Counted from the stretch's first letter, positions 1 through 9,292 are shown. The stretch: DNA of 64,000 nt from VXYL01 sp965199875 (GCA_965199875.1 OZ241346.1:1984001-2048000); one strand, 5' to 3'. Numbers and translations are program-made. Notes: a model not told the origin generated them from the letters alone.

Positions 1-151
1 GGCGCGAGAACAGGCGCTGGAACACCACCAGGCCGGCGTGCGACGTGAGGCTCTGGGCCTCGAACCGGATTTCCAGCGCGCTTGTGGTTTTGCCGCTGAC
101 TTCTTTCCTGATACGGTTCGCTCCGGCGGTCTCCTTCGATGTTTGTTCCAA
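1..151 (-). CDS. Transposase N-terminus, partial at window edge
   Basis: The minus strand is open from a TTG at 151 to the window edge, giving about 50 residues. A basic head is followed by RFEAQSLTSHAGLVVFQ, which resembles the opening of DDE transposases of the IS1380/IS4 kind. The resemblance is by eye and the catalytic part would lie left of the window. A GTG or ATG start is not available in this frame near 151, so the start is uncertain. It fits the accessory character of the first 3 kb. Confidence 0.35.
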   Translation of the reverse strand, partial: MEQTSKETAGANRIRKEVSGKTTSALEIRFEAQSLTSHAGLVVFQRLFSR

Positions 152-341
152 CAGCGCAACATCGTACCAAAGGAGGCCGCCTTTTTCGCTTCCGAGAAAC
201 AGTGGAGCAATCGTCTTCCGAATCCCGCGGACGCCCGAAAACGCCCGCCCGGACAACCTCACCGCCAGTGACCTTGACCGGCAACCGCATCGCTCTCCGA
301 AACTTGGAAAATCAAACGCACTTCTCCAACCTCGCATGAAC

Positions 342-815
342 TCAAACTGCAACAATAGGGTTTAGCCGACCTTTCTGCGGGGCATCTTGCGCGACAGCGG
401 CCACGTCGAATCCTCCCTCAAAGAACTGTCTTCGCTCCTTGGGGCGCATCCTTCGCAGCGACCTTACGACGATTTCGTCGCAGATGTAGCACTGGTTCTC
501 CGCCAACTCCGCATTGGCGTCGTAGACCTTGAGGGTGCGCGCCAGCCCCTCGATCAGTTCCGCCCAAGAAGGCGGCCGATAATCTTCTTCCGTGGATCCG
601 GTCATGCGTTTGCCGGTCTTCGAGAGTGCGAAATCGGCTGCAGCATGGGCTTTGGATGAAATCTCCTTGCGGACCTTGGAGTGGTAAAGCCAACGAATGC
701 GCTCGCAGATCGAGTTTACGTCGTCTTCCTCAATGCGGAGTATGCACGCGAGGTTGGCCCGGTCCTCTCGGGACAGCGGCACCAGTAGGGACTGAATAGA
801 AGTGGTGGTCACCAT
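342..815 (-). CDS. Hypothetical protein, possibly YaaW-like
   Basis: A 157-residue soluble protein with no signal peptide or membrane segment. I chose the ATG at 815 because AGGA lies seven bases upstream; an in-frame ATG at 851 would add 12 residues. The N-terminal third (residues 8-45) is helical and acidic. Residues 83-135 (SWAELIEGLARTLKV, then a run of charged helix) resemble the family of E. coli YaaW (DUF3944 / ubiquinol-cytochrome c chaperone-like). The match is weak and gives no function. It stands alone, between the truncated transposase and an aspartic protease gene. Confidence 0.6.
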   Translation of the reverse strand: MVTTTSIQSLLVPLSREDRANLACILRIEEDDVNSICERIRWLYHSKVRKEISSKAHAAADFALSKTGKRMTGSTEEDYRPPSWAELIEGLARTLKVYDANAELAENQCYICDEIVVRSLRRMRPKERRQFFEGGFDVAAVAQDAPQKGRLNPIVAV

Positions 816-1139
816 GAGGTGGTCCTGTTTTCTTTCGTGAGCGAACTCCATTCAGATGCGGTTGGACATACATCTCCCAGGCGGGGTCAAGCGGTCGAAG
901 AGATCGACCACTTGCAGCTCGCCGTCAGTCAGGCTGTTCGGCAGGTCGCCACGTGCGCTTCTCGATGGGTCGATCAGACGGGTCAAATGGTCATCCCGCC
1001 GAGTTTCAGCGTCTTGTCGCACCAGAGGCACCTGCACAGGGCATTACTGGATCGGGTTCGCCTGCCTGCAAGCCTCAATGAAGCGGCGTTGTCGTCGGCA
1101 TCGTTTCCTACCTGATCCAAGACAACGTGCAGGCACAGG
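816..1139. other. Gap of 324 bases without a confident gene
   Basis: No convincing gene. A minus-strand GTG-started frame at 852-1037 (61 codons) ends in text that reads like a real protein tail (DGELQVVDLFDRL), but it has no recognisable family. It may be the 3' remnant of a lost gene. Confidence 0.3.
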
Positions 1140-1559
1140 TCACTTCAGCTTCAACAGAGGACTGTCTGGCGACTCCGGGCGCGGCGCAAGCGTGCGACTG
1201 CCGCAGTCCGCCACCAGGTCCAGCGCTTCGAGCACGATCTGGCCGATCAGCGGCTCGCTCGAGGGCGGCCCGATGATGCAGTCGGCGTTCGTGAAGCGGT
1301 TGCCGATTTGGACGGTCACTGGCCCAGCGACTTGGCGGGTCTCCAGGTATTCATTGGCGTAGGCCACGACGACCTCCCGCTGCGTCCTCAAGCCGAGGCG
1401 GTCGACGACATCCTCCGGCAACACGAGCATGACCGCGCCAGTGTCCACCACGCCGTCCACCGTCGTGCGGCGAACCGTGGATTCGTCGCGCAGGCCCCGG
1501 CTGACGACCTCACGGTCTACAGTGTTTTCCAGTTCCATCGTAGCGACTATCTCGCCCAT
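1140..1559 (-). CDS. Retroviral-type (clan AA) aspartic protease
   Basis: A 139-residue single-domain protein whose catalytic motif VVDTGA (D39-T40-G41) is followed by the hydrophobic strand VMLVLP. A second glycine-rich strand pattern ending in LIGQIVLEALDLVAD occupies the C-terminal third. Such one-domain proteases work as homodimers and are commonly annotated as clan AA aspartic protease or aspartyl protease family protein; substrates are generally unknown. The ATG at 1559 has AGGAG eight bases upstream. No signal peptide, so it is probably cytoplasmic. A distant second member of the family lies at 52695-53168. No obvious operon partner survives on either side. Confidence 0.8.
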   Translation of the reverse strand: MGEIVATMELENTVDREVVSRGLRDESTVRRTTVDGVVDTGAVMLVLPEDVVDRLGLRTQREVVVAYANEYLETRQVAGPVTVQIGNRFTNADCIIGPPSSEPLIGQIVLEALDLVADCGSRTLAPRPESPDSPLLKLK

Positions 1560-2141
1560 TCGCTGCTCTCCTAGTCCATCGTTGCCGGTGCCGCGTCGAG
1601 CGCAGCACCGACCAACTACCCAACCGTACTACTACGGTGGCGGTGCTGCGAGGATCGTCTCGAGTCGAGTCGCAGCCCCGTCCGCGGATGGTGCCTCCAT
1701 GCGCTGGCCAGTGGCGGTCTGACTGAGGATCTCATCGAGCGCGACATCGTCCGCGAGGGATAGGCGAACGCCGCCACGAGCGGGGCAGTGCCGCAGCGTT
1801 GGACAGGCGATGGCTGCTCCGAGCGCACATGGGGATCGCTGCCCCTTCGCCATCGGCAAGCTCGACGCAACATCGAGTCGTGGCTGAGCGGCGCCCGCTG
1901 TGGCGGCTCGCCGAGCCCACGCCGGCTGTCATCGCACAACTCGAGTTGCTCGCAGGGCCGGACGCGTCGAAACGGGCTGGTGGGACGACGCCGGCGACAG
2001 CCGCGGCTTTTCGTGGCCGTCTCGCGAGCTGGAGCGCCGTGCTGGCTGTGTTGCGACCGGTACGGCCAGCGAGTTCGCGGCCATGCGCTGGTCCTTCCCG
2101 AAGCCAACCGATGGCGACCGCTTAAACGCGGGAAGCGTATG
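1560..2141. other. Gap of about 580 bases, probably decayed coding DNA
   Basis: No gene can be supported. On the minus strand 1632-1770 keeps a coding look (LSLADDVALDEILSQTATG) and ends at a proper stop, suggesting the 3' end of a lost gene. The plus strand 1860-2100 has another open stretch with no recognisable family. The last bases should hold the promoter and ribosome site of the ATPase gene at 2142. Confidence 0.3.
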
Positions 2142-3308
2142 ATGGCTGCCATGAGCGGAACGCCAACAGTCGTCCCCGGGGAGCGGATGCCCCCGCTCTA
2201 CTTCGCTGGCCGTGACGAAGAACTGCGCAAGTGCGACGACGATCTCCGGATGTTGTGCGCTAGCGGGGAATCCAATGGCCTGCAATTGACCATCGGCGTG
2301 CCCGGGTCGGGCAAGACAAGGCTCGCGGATGAGTTCGCGAAGCGTGTACACGGGCACGCGGTGGCAGGCCGAACCGCGTACACGTTGATGATCTCGCCCG
2401 AAGAACTAGGCGATCCGCTGAGCTTGTTCAAGACGATGGGGCGCGCAGTGGACGCCGAGCAGAGGGCCGCCGAGATCGCCCAGGTGGACGACAGGGTCTC
2501 CAACGTGAGCGGCGGGGTCTTGGGCACCTCGGTTGCGGTGGCCAAGGATGTCGGGCGACACACCTCCGCCTTCGCGGGTCTGTTGAGGGAGTCCGCTGAG
2601 AAGGGCATGTGGAAGAACAAGACGCTGGTGCTGCTCATCGACGAGCTGCAGTCGATTGACGACGAGGCCATGCCCGTGCTGCGGGTTCTGCATCAAGGGC
2701 TGATCCGTTGTCCCATTCTGTTGATGGGGTTCGGCCTGCAACACACCGCCGTGCGGCTCGCCAGCGCTTCGGGCGGGAGGGGCATATCCCGCGTCGCGGA
2801 GCCGACGATCCTCCATTCGTTGAGCCGCAATGATGCGATTGCCGCCTTCTCGGAGACGCTGGCACAGCTAGGACACAACGAGGTGCCAAGCGAGAGCTTG
2901 GCTGCCTTGGCCGACGCCAGCCACGGATTCCCACAGCACATCAACGGATACCTGGAGGGTGCCCACGAGGCCTTGACCCGACGCGGACACTTGCAGGGCG
3001 CGGCGCTCAAGGAAGCGTTGCAGCACGGGGGAAGACGCAGGATCGCCTACTACAACAAGCGGCTTTCGGCGGCGCACAGCCGCAAGCCGATGACGGCTTT
3101 GGCGGCAGCGATGGAACGCCGCCAGAGGACTCGGTTGGAATACCACGACGCGAAGGACGTCTTGATCGAGGCGGGCTTTGGGGCAGCCGAGTTGGAAGCC
3201 GCCATTGCGCACGGCTCGTTGACATGCGACGACGAGGACAACGTCTCGTTCGGTATTCCCTCGTTCCATGCCTACATGAAAAACCTTCTGGGCCAGGAGC
3301 GGGCCTGA
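2142..3308 (+). CDS. Orphan AAA-type ATPase, paralogue 1
   Basis: A 388-residue P-loop NTPase. Walker A is GVPGSGKT (residues 52-59) and Walker B is the LLIDEL stretch near residue 162. After the ATPase core come a conserved GFPQHI-GYL segment and a C-terminal winged-helix-like part ending FGIPSFHAYM. The frame is open further upstream, but GGGAAG six bases before the ATG at 2142 and alignment with its paralogue at 24024-25235 favour this start (ATG 2151 is also possible). The two share the opening PPLYFAGR, the DVGRHT motif and the same C-terminal ending. The protein is predicted soluble. Its role is unknown; stand-alone ATPases of this architecture in accessory DNA are often linked to defence or mobile elements, which is only inference here. 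Confidence 0.8.
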   Translation: MAAMSGTPTVVPGERMPPLYFAGRDEELRKCDDDLRMLCASGESNGLQLTIGVPGSGKTRLADEFAKRVHGHAVAGRTAYTLMISPEELGDPLSLFKTMGRAVDAEQRAAEIAQVDDRVSNVSGGVLGTSVAVAKDVGRHTSAFAGLLRESAEKGMWKNKTLVLLIDELQSIDDEAMPVLRVLHQGLIRCPILLMGFGLQHTAVRLASASGGRGISRVAEPTILHSLSRNDAIAAFSETLAQLGHNEVPSESLAALADASHGFPQHINGYLEGAHEALTRRGHLQGAALKEALQHGGRRRIAYYNKRLSAAHSRKPMTALAAAMERRQRTRLEYHDAKDVLIEAGFGAAELEAAIAHGSLTCDDEDNVSFGIPSFHAYMKNLLGQERA

Positions 3309-3426
3309 GAGCGTGGCGGCTGAGCGATGCCAGCAATAGGGCGCACGGAAGGCGACGCTGTGGATTTGGCGAGGACGTGGCCATGGGACACGCACCGTAT
3401 CTCACCACCCTCCGCGCCGAGGCCCT

Positions 3427-4044
3427 TCAGTTCAACCGCGCCCACGGGCAGGCCGCGAACCGCGCCTGTTCAAAGGCGTCGATTCGCGCCGCGGCGTCGA
3501 GCGTGTAGGCGATGGCGCCCAGGCCGCGCAGCAGACGCTGGCGGCTCGCCGGGTCGACGTCGAAGGCGAATTCGGCGCTCGACGTGCGCACCGTGCCAGC
3601 CGCCAAGTCGATGGTCAGCTGGTTCGTTTGCGGCGCCGCCTCGACCCAGCCGGCCAGCGCGGCCAAATCGCCCGCCGCCATCGTCGCAGCCAGCAGGCCG
3701 TTGGCGACGCAGTTCTTGCGGAAGATGGCGCCGAAGCTCGGCGCCAGGAGGGCGCGGATGCCGAAATCCCGCAGCGCCCAGGCGGCGTGCTCGCGGGACG
3801 AGCCGCAGCCGAAATTGACGCCGCCGAGCAGGATGCTGGCGCCCACGTAGGCCGGCCGATTCAGAACGAACCGCGGGTTCGGCAGCCGCTTGCCCACATC
3901 CGCGTAGCGCCAGTTGGCGAACAGGCCAGCGCCCAGCCCGCGCTTCGAGGCGCGCAGTTCCCGCGACGGAATGATGGCGTCCGTGTCGACATTGTCGCGG
4001 AGCAACGGCGCGGCAATGCCGCGATGGCAGGTGAACGGCTGCAT
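3427..4044 (-). CDS. leuD: 3-isopropylmalate dehydratase small subunit
   Basis: A 205-residue protein, the usual length for LeuD. It opens with the typical swivel-domain text (DNVDTDAIIPSREL) and carries GSSREHAAWAL, the loop that contacts substrate in the aconitase superfamily. With LeuC it isomerises 2-isopropylmalate to 3-isopropylmalate in leucine synthesis. It starts 15 bases after the leuC stop, so both are read from one message. No leuA or leuB lies in the window, and the leading genes of this run are not leucine genes, so a related hydro-lyase reaction on another substrate remains possible. It faces the ATPase gene at 2142-3308 tail to tail. Confidence 0.9.
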   Translation of the reverse strand: MQPFTCHRGIAAPLLRDNVDTDAIIPSRELRASKRGLGAGLFANWRYADVGKRLPNPRFVLNRPAYVGASILLGGVNFGCGSSREHAAWALRDFGIRALLAPSFGAIFRKNCVANGLLAATMAAGDLAALAGWVEAAPQTNQLTIDLAAGTVRTSSAEFAFDVDPASRQRLLRGLGAIAYTLDAAARIDAFEQARFAACPWARLN

Positions 4045-4059
4045 CTTACGGCGCCGGAT

Positions 4060-5460
4060 TCATTCGGGCGCCGCGCCGATGGTCTCCGGCGCAGCGATGC
4101 GGCCGCGAATCGCCGACGCCGCGACCACTGCCGGGCTCGCCAGGTGGGAGCGCGTACCCGGCCCTTGGCGACCTTCGAAATTGCGGTTGGTGGAGGTGAT
4201 GACGCGCTTGCGCGGGCCGAACGTCTCGCCGCCGGCGTAGAAGCACATCGCGCAGCCGGACTCGCGCCATTCGAAGCCGGCGGCCTGGAATATGCGATGC
4301 AGCCCTTCGGCTTCCGCCGCCCGCTTCACTTGGCTGGAACCCGGTACGCAGACAGCGGCCACGCCGGGTGCAACACGCCTGTTCCGCAATACGGCGGCGG
4401 CGAGCCGCAGATCGCTCAAGCGAGCGTTCGTGCAGGAGCCCAGGTACGCCGCATCGATGGGCACTTCCGTCAGTGCCGTGCCGGGTTCGAGGCCCATGTA
4501 GTCGAGCGCGCGTCGGTCGGAGGCGGCCTGCGGTGGCGGCACGCGGCCGTTCACATCCACCCCCTGCTGCGGCGAAGTGCCCCAAGTGACGCGGGGCCGC
4601 ACGGCGCTGGCGTCGATGCGCAGGCGGCGGTCGAAGGCCGCGTCGGCATCCATCCGCAGCGCCCGCCAAGACGACACGGGCAGCACCGAGGGGGCGTAGG
4701 GCCGCGCGGCGACGTAGGCGAAGGTCTTCTCATCCGGGGCGACGAGGGCTGTTGCGGCACCGAACTCGACCGCCATGTTGCACAGCGTCATGCGCGCTTC
4801 CATGTCGAGGCCGGCTATGGTCTCGCCGCCGAACTCCACCGCCGCGCCCAGCCCGCCCGCCGCGCCGTGTTCGCCGATCAGAAAGAGCGCGAGATCCTTG
4901 GCCGTCGCAGGCGCGGTCAACGCGCCGTCGATGGCGACCTGCAAGGTGGCGGGCTTGCCGAGCCGCAACGTCGAGGTGGCGAGCACATGCTCGGTCTCGC
5001 TGGTGCCGATGCCGAACGCCAGGCAACCCAAGGCGCCCAGCGTACATGTGTGGGAATCAGGGCAGACGACGGTCAGCCCAGGCAGCGCGATGCCCTGTTC
5101 GGCGCTCACCAAGTGGCCGATGCCCTGGTCTGCGTCGTCCACGTCGAACAGCCGCAGCCCGTAGCGCGCGGCGCCCCGCCGCATGCCGACGATGAACTCT
5201 TCGCCACCGGGAACCCGCGTGGCGTCGCCGCGGCCGGGTCGCGTATCGACGATGTGATCCATCATGCAGAAAACGTGGCGCGGCCGCCGCACGGACTGGC
5301 CCCGGGCGGCGAGCTCCGCCAAGGCGATGCTGCCGGTGCGCTCGTGCAGGCACAGGCGGTCGATGTACAAGAGGCTCTCGCCGTCGGCGTCGGTTTCGAT
5401 GCAGTGGCTGTCCCAGAGCTTCTCGAACAGCGTCCGCCCAGCCGAGCGGCCCTCAGCCAT
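4060..5460 (-). CDS. leuC: 3-isopropylmalate dehydratase large subunit
   Basis: A 466-residue protein of standard LeuC length. The 4Fe-4S ligand cysteines sit in YLGSCTNARLSDL and SGCAMCFYAGG, and the segment PDSHTCTLGALG supplies the third ligand region. The substrate-binding stretch STNRNFEGRQG is present. The open frame extends upstream, but the ATG at 5460 overlaps the TGA of the preceding gene (ATGGCTGA) and is where family similarity begins (TLFEKLWDSH). Translational coupling to the small gene at 5453-5815 is likely. The enzyme is a cytoplasmic Fe-S hydro-lyase acting with LeuD downstream. Confidence 0.92.
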   Translation of the reverse strand: MAEGRSAGRTLFEKLWDSHCIETDADGESLLYIDRLCLHERTGSIALAELAARGQSVRRPRHVFCMMDHIVDTRPGRGDATRVPGGEEFIVGMRRGAARYGLRLFDVDDADQGIGHLVSAEQGIALPGLTVVCPDSHTCTLGALGCLAFGIGTSETEHVLATSTLRLGKPATLQVAIDGALTAPATAKDLALFLIGEHGAAGGLGAAVEFGGETIAGLDMEARMTLCNMAVEFGAATALVAPDEKTFAYVAARPYAPSVLPVSSWRALRMDADAAFDRRLRIDASAVRPRVTWGTSPQQGVDVNGRVPPPQAASDRRALDYMGLEPGTALTEVPIDAAYLGSCTNARLSDLRLAAAVLRNRRVAPGVAAVCVPGSSQVKRAAEAEGLHRIFQAAGFEWRESGCAMCFYAGGETFGPRKRVITSTNRNFEGRQGPGTRSHLASPAVVAASAIRGRIAAPETIGAAPE

Positions 5461-5815
5461 CGTCCAGCTGCTCGCCAGCAGCCTCGGAGGTCGGCTCGTC
5501 CGGGTTGGCGATGGCCTCCCGCTCCTGCTGCACGATGCGCAGGATGCGCGCCAGGTACTCGCGCTGCCAGCGGCCGCGGGCGTCGCTTTGCGCGGCGTCG
5601 GGCGCAAAGCCGTCGATGTCCGCTTTGGCGACGATGCCGCGGTCGATCAGCAGCTCCTCCAACGTGTCCAATCGCATCCGCGTCACCGCCAGCTCGCCGG
5701 CCACCGCCATGACGATGGACAACACCCGCTCGACATCCGCGTCCGCGAAGAAATACGGCCGCTTGCCCTTGGCCTTGGCGCCGGCCAAGGCGACGGCGTC
5801 GAACGGCTCAGACAT
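5453..5815 (-). CDS. Small hypothetical protein coupled to leuC
   Basis: A 120-residue hydrophilic, mainly helical protein. It has charged heptad-like stretches (residues 25-60) and an acidic, disordered tail. I do not recognise the family. Its ATG at 5815 overlaps the stop of the methyltransferase gene (ATGTCTGA), and its own stop overlaps the start of leuC, so it sits tightly inside the operon. Absence of a signal peptide or membrane segment points to a cytoplasmic role. An accessory function to the neighbouring enzymes is only a guess. Confidence 0.75.
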   Translation of the reverse strand: MSEPFDAVALAGAKAKGKRPYFFADADVERVLSIVMAVAGELAVTRMRLDTLEELLIDRGIVAKADIDGFAPDAAQSDARGRWQREYLARILRIVQQEREAIANPDEPTSEAAGEQLDDG

Positions 5816-7004
5816 GGGCGCCGGTGATGTGCCAAGCGGCCTTTCGGCCATAGTCCTCGGCGGCGGCGTCCGCTGCGTCGGGGAACAGCTCCCGATCCAC
5901 CACCGCGGTAACGCCGCCATGGAACAGTTCCGAGCGCGCGAATCCCGCATCGATCATGTACTGGTCCAGGTCGACGTCGTGCAGCTTGGTCCAGAACGGC
6001 TCGTTGTTGTTGAAGGCATCCCAATCGCGCATCGCCTGCTCGAAAACCGGCATGTCGGCGTGATATTGCGGCTGCTCGATGTGGATGACGAAGCCGCCCG
6101 GCGCCACGAGCCGCCGCGTCTCGGACATGATGCGACGCAGCGCGCGGCAGGACGTCTCGTGCAGAAACATCGTGCTTTGGATCCAGTCGAAGCTCTCGGC
6201 CTCGAATTCGGCGAGGTCCGCGGCGTCGGCTTGCACGAAGACGACGTTGTCCACGCCGAGGCTTGCTGCGCGCGCAGCGCCATAGCGCAGCATCGGCGCC
6301 GCGACGTCCACCGCGACGACTTCCGCGTCGGCGAACTCCTCGGCGATGGGCAACACGTTGTGGCCCAGGCCGCAGCCCAGGTCCAATATGCGCCGCGGTC
6401 GCCAGCTCGGCTGCTGCCGGCGCATGTAGTCCACCATGCCCCGACCGCCGCCATCGGTATAGCGGCCGAGCATGCCGCCGGTGGTGACGAACATGCCGGC
6501 GTCGTAGTTCGCCGCAGCAGTCACGTCGTGCGCGGTGCGCTCGGTGTAGTAGCTGCCAGGCATGCAGTGGTGATCCACCGCGCTCAGGTAGCGCGGGATC
6601 GACACCTCGGGGTTGAGGCGCAGGCGGCCGTCGTCGATCAAGCGCTCGGTCTCGGCAATCAGGCGGTCGCGCTGCGGCAGCACCAGCGCCAGACCAGCCT
6701 GCTGGCGCATCTCCATCGTGTTGCGGCGCAACGCGCTCCAAGTGCGATAGAGAGGCTCCGTCGCCAAGGCTCGACAGGCTTCGCGGCGATGTGCGGGCTT
6801 GCGGCCGTTGGCCTGCTCGAACGCCGGCTCGACCCGCTGCCGGTAGGCGTCGGCAACGCCGGGCAGGACGACCGAGGCCAAATGCCGGTTCAGCCGTGCC
6901 AGAAAGTTGAACCGCTCCGTCTGATCGTGATCCGCGCTCGGGAACACCGCGTGGCGGCCCACCGCACGGTAGTCCGGCAATCCGTCGTGATTGGTTTGCG
7001 CCAC
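5808..7004 (-). CDS. Class I SAM-dependent methyltransferase
   Basis: A 398-residue protein. The first 190 residues are helical and specific to the family. The C-terminal half is a Rossmann methyltransferase with motif I ILDLGCGLGHNV, an acidic motif II (VVAVDVAAPML) and the post-I motif VFVQADAADL. The start is GTG at 7004, supported by GAGAGGA seven bases upstream. The substrate is not evident. It follows the alpha/beta hydrolase by 54 bases and overlaps the next small gene by eight bases, so hydrolase, methyltransferase, small protein and leuCD form one transcription unit. Confidence 0.85.
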   Translation of the reverse strand: MAQTNHDGLPDYRAVGRHAVFPSADHDQTERFNFLARLNRHLASVVLPGVADAYRQRVEPAFEQANGRKPAHRREACRALATEPLYRTWSALRRNTMEMRQQAGLALVLPQRDRLIAETERLIDDGRLRLNPEVSIPRYLSAVDHHCMPGSYYTERTAHDVTAAANYDAGMFVTTGGMLGRYTDGGGRGMVDYMRRQQPSWRPRRILDLGCGLGHNVLPIAEEFADAEVVAVDVAAPMLRYGAARAASLGVDNVVFVQADAADLAEFEAESFDWIQSTMFLHETSCRALRRIMSETRRLVAPGGFVIHIEQPQYHADMPVFEQAMRDWDAFNNNEPFWTKLHDVDLDQYMIDAGFARSELFHGGVTAVVDRELFPDAADAAAEDYGRKAAWHITGAHV

Positions 7005-7058
7005 TGTCGCGTCCTCTCTTCTCCTCGTCGCGCAACACCCTAACGCATATTGCCCGGT

Positions 7059-8426
7059 TCAAGGAAAGCTGCATGGCAGCGTGTGCGCCAACGTGGTTTG
7101 GCCGGCGCGCAGCAGGTCCAGCGTCATCTGCTGCAACGCCTCGGCCGACGGCAAGGGTGCGCTGTTGCGGGCGCCGTGGCCGCGTCGATGCCAGGGCTGA
7201 TATTGGCTGCGGTAGCGGGCGAAGTGCCACGCCGTGAGCAGATGGGTGCCGTCCCAGCGGGGCGCGATGTCCGGTATGTCGATCGTGCGGCTGGCAAGCC
7301 CGTTCCTCTCGCCGGCTATGCACCCGGCCAGTTGGCTGCCGAGGCCCTTGCCATGCACGACGGCCCGACTCGCGTCGATGCCGGCGGCCGCCAAACCAGT
7401 GCGCAGCGCCGTTACCACATCCGCCTGGGCGGCCGGCCACGGCGCTGCGCTCAGTCCGTGGCCGGGCAGATCCAAGCGCAGCGCAGCGGCGTCGGGTGGC
7501 GCCTGCGCCGACGACTCGCCGGCGTCGTGCAGCCACACCTCGCCCGCCGCCGCTTCGCCGACGACGTGCAGCTGGCCCAGCGGCGTGTCCACGAAACGCC
7601 TCGTCGACGACGGCGCGTTGAACTCTGCCGCTGGCGGGCGGTGGCGCTTGAACCATTGCTCGATCGCTTGACAAAGCCGATCTTGATCCGCCGCCAGCTG
7701 GGTGGTCAGGCTTGGGTTCCGGGGCGCCCTGGGCAGGTGCGCCGCCAGCACGTCCAGTTGCGTACAGGTTAGGAGCGTTGGCCGGCGCAGCGCCGCCAAG
7801 CGCGCCATGCCGTCGGCGCGCAGCGCCGCCGCATACGGCATTCGGTAGGCGTCGCCGGGGCCGAGCAGGTCCATCGCCCGGCCATGCAGCAGCGCGGTGT
7901 CGCCGAGATCGAGGCTCAGCCGGCGGCCGTCGTCGCGGACATGCCAAGGGAAGTACCAGCTCTGTTCGACTATCCGCGACCACAGCCGAGCCAGATGGGT
8001 GCCGTCGGGCGCCACGCCCAGCGCCGGGAGATAGTCGTCGCCCAGCTGTTCCGACTCCGCATCCGTCCACAGCGGGAAGCCGTCGCAGACCAGCGCTTCC
8101 ACGCGCTCGGGATGCCGCCGCGCCAGCTCGGCCGCGAACACCGCGCCGGTGTGGCGGCCGTAGACGCCCACCCGCGGCAGCCGCAAGACATCCAGCAACG
8201 CCGCCAAGGCGTCCGCGTAGGCGTCCGCGCCAGCGCCTTGGCCAGGCAGCGGATCGGAGGCGCCGTTGCCGGGCGTGTCGGGCGCAATGACAAGAAACGC
8301 ATCGGCAAGGTGCTCGATCAGCCCGCTGAGCGCGGCGGCGGAGTTGGGCGACCCGTGCAGCAGCAGCAGCGGTGCGCCACGCCCTGCAGTCAGCAAAAAC
8401 ACATGCCGATCGCCAACACGCACCAT
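7059..8426 (-). CDS. Double-domain alpha/beta hydrolase with altered nucleophile sites
   Basis: About 455 residues. Residues 1-260 are a full alpha/beta-hydrolase domain with the oxyanion text LLLLHGSPNS and the cap DTPGNGASDP. Residues 285-455 look like a second, shorter hydrolase domain (LDLPGHGLSAAP). The nucleophile elbows are unusual: domain 1 reads GRHTG where GxSxG is expected, and domain 2 reads GKGLG. Domain 1 may use another residue or bind without catalysis; domain 2 looks inactive. The ATG at 8426 fits the family; an in-frame GTG at 8444, preceded by GGAGAGG, is an alternative. It heads the minus-strand operon running to leuD. The 161 bases to the divergent gene at 8588 probably contain both promoters. 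Confidence 0.8.
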   Translation of the reverse strand: MVRVGDRHVFLLTAGRGAPLLLLHGSPNSAAALSGLIEHLADAFLVIAPDTPGNGASDPLPGQGAGADAYADALAALLDVLRLPRVGVYGRHTGAVFAAELARRHPERVEALVCDGFPLWTDAESEQLGDDYLPALGVAPDGTHLARLWSRIVEQSWYFPWHVRDDGRRLSLDLGDTALLHGRAMDLLGPGDAYRMPYAAALRADGMARLAALRRPTLLTCTQLDVLAAHLPRAPRNPSLTTQLAADQDRLCQAIEQWFKRHRPPAAEFNAPSSTRRFVDTPLGQLHVVGEAAAGEVWLHDAGESSAQAPPDAAALRLDLPGHGLSAAPWPAAQADVVTALRTGLAAAGIDASRAVVHGKGLGSQLAGCIAGERNGLASRTIDIPDIAPRWDGTHLLTAWHFARYRSQYQPWHRRGHGARNSAPLPSAEALQQMTLDLLRAGQTTLAHTLPCSFP

Positions 8427-8587
8427 AGCCCGCCTGGCCGCCACCGTACCTCTCCGCCGCTCCGCCTTCGCGCAAGCCTACTTGAACGGCTTGGGTTTTG
8501 GGAGCACCCCGGGGCACCCGGCACCGAGTTGCGAGCCACGTTCCCTTGTGGTTTGCTACTTGCCCGCGTCGATGCCTGTGCCAGCGG

Positions 8588-9292
8588 ATGCAACGCTCCG
8601 ATCTCACGCCCCGACAGTATTGGGACGAAGTGAAAGCCAACCCGAATCGCGCCAAGTTCGGCTTTGGCGAGAAAGCCGCCTTGGTCAACATCGACCTGCA
8701 ACGCGCCTACACCGACACCGACGCATTTCGCACCGCCTACCAGACCCACCCTAGGCAGCTCGAGTACGTAAACGCGCTCGCGGCGCTGGCGCGGCGCAAG
8801 AACATGCCGGTGATCTGGACCTACGTCGCCTACATGGACAACTCCGACGATGCGGGCGTCTGGGGCAGTCGAACCAACACCGCGGACTCCTTGCAGAACA
8901 TCAAGGAGCACGGCACCCGCGCCGAACTGGACCCGCGCCTGGACGTGGACCATCGCCGCGATGCGGTGGTGAACAAGCGCATGGCCAGCGTATTCCACGA
9001 CAGCCCGATCCCGTCGCTGTTGGTCTGGCACAAGGTGGATACCGTGGTGCTCACCGGCGGCAGCACGTCGGGGTGCGTACGCGCCTCGGCGGTCGCGTCG
9101 CTGTCGCACGGCTACCGCACGATCGTCGCGGAGGAATGCGTCGCCGACAAGCACGAGATCCCCCACTTCGCGAACCTGTGCGACATGATGCTGAAGTACG
9201 CCGACGTGGAGCCGTTCGAGGCCGTCGCCGGATGGTTCAAAGACCACCCGGGCTGCGCACCCATCCGCCAGGCCCGGCACTTGGGCTTCTAG
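8588..9292 (+). CDS. Isochorismatase-family cysteine hydrolase
   Basis: A 234-residue protein. The catalytic triad of the isochorismatase / N-carbamoylsarcosine amidase family is visible as D36 (VNIDLQ), K130 (VNKRMASVF) and C163 (TSGCVRAS). The family hydrolyses carbamoyl or amide bonds through a cysteine nucleophile. The ATG at 8588 is preferred over the upstream frame opening at 8498 because family similarity begins about 25 residues after it. The gene is followed, 144 bases on, by two polysaccharide-deacetylase / allantoinase-type genes. A shared role in degrading a ureido or N-carbamoyl compound is plausible but not shown. Confidence 0.88.
   Translation: MQRSDLTPRQYWDEVKANPNRAKFGFGEKAALVNIDLQRAYTDTDAFRTAYQTHPRQLEYVNALAALARRKNMPVIWTYVAYMDNSDDAGVWGSRTNTADSLQNIKEHGTRAELDPRLDVDHRRDAVVNKRMASVFHDSPIPSLLVWHKVDTVVLTGGSTSGCVRASAVASLSHGYRTIVAEECVADKHEIPHFANLCDMMLKYADVEPFEAVAGWFKDHPGCAPIRQARHLGF

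Noticed and set aside
3628..5712. A 694-codon plus-strand frame opposite leuCD
   Set aside because: Antisense shadow of high-GC coding DNA; leuC and leuD on the minus strand have clear catalytic motifs.
5683..8691. A 1002-codon open frame on the minus strand
   Set aside because: It runs through the methyltransferase and hydrolase genes in another frame, has Arg/Ala-rich shadow composition and no recognisable domain; the true genes are well supported.
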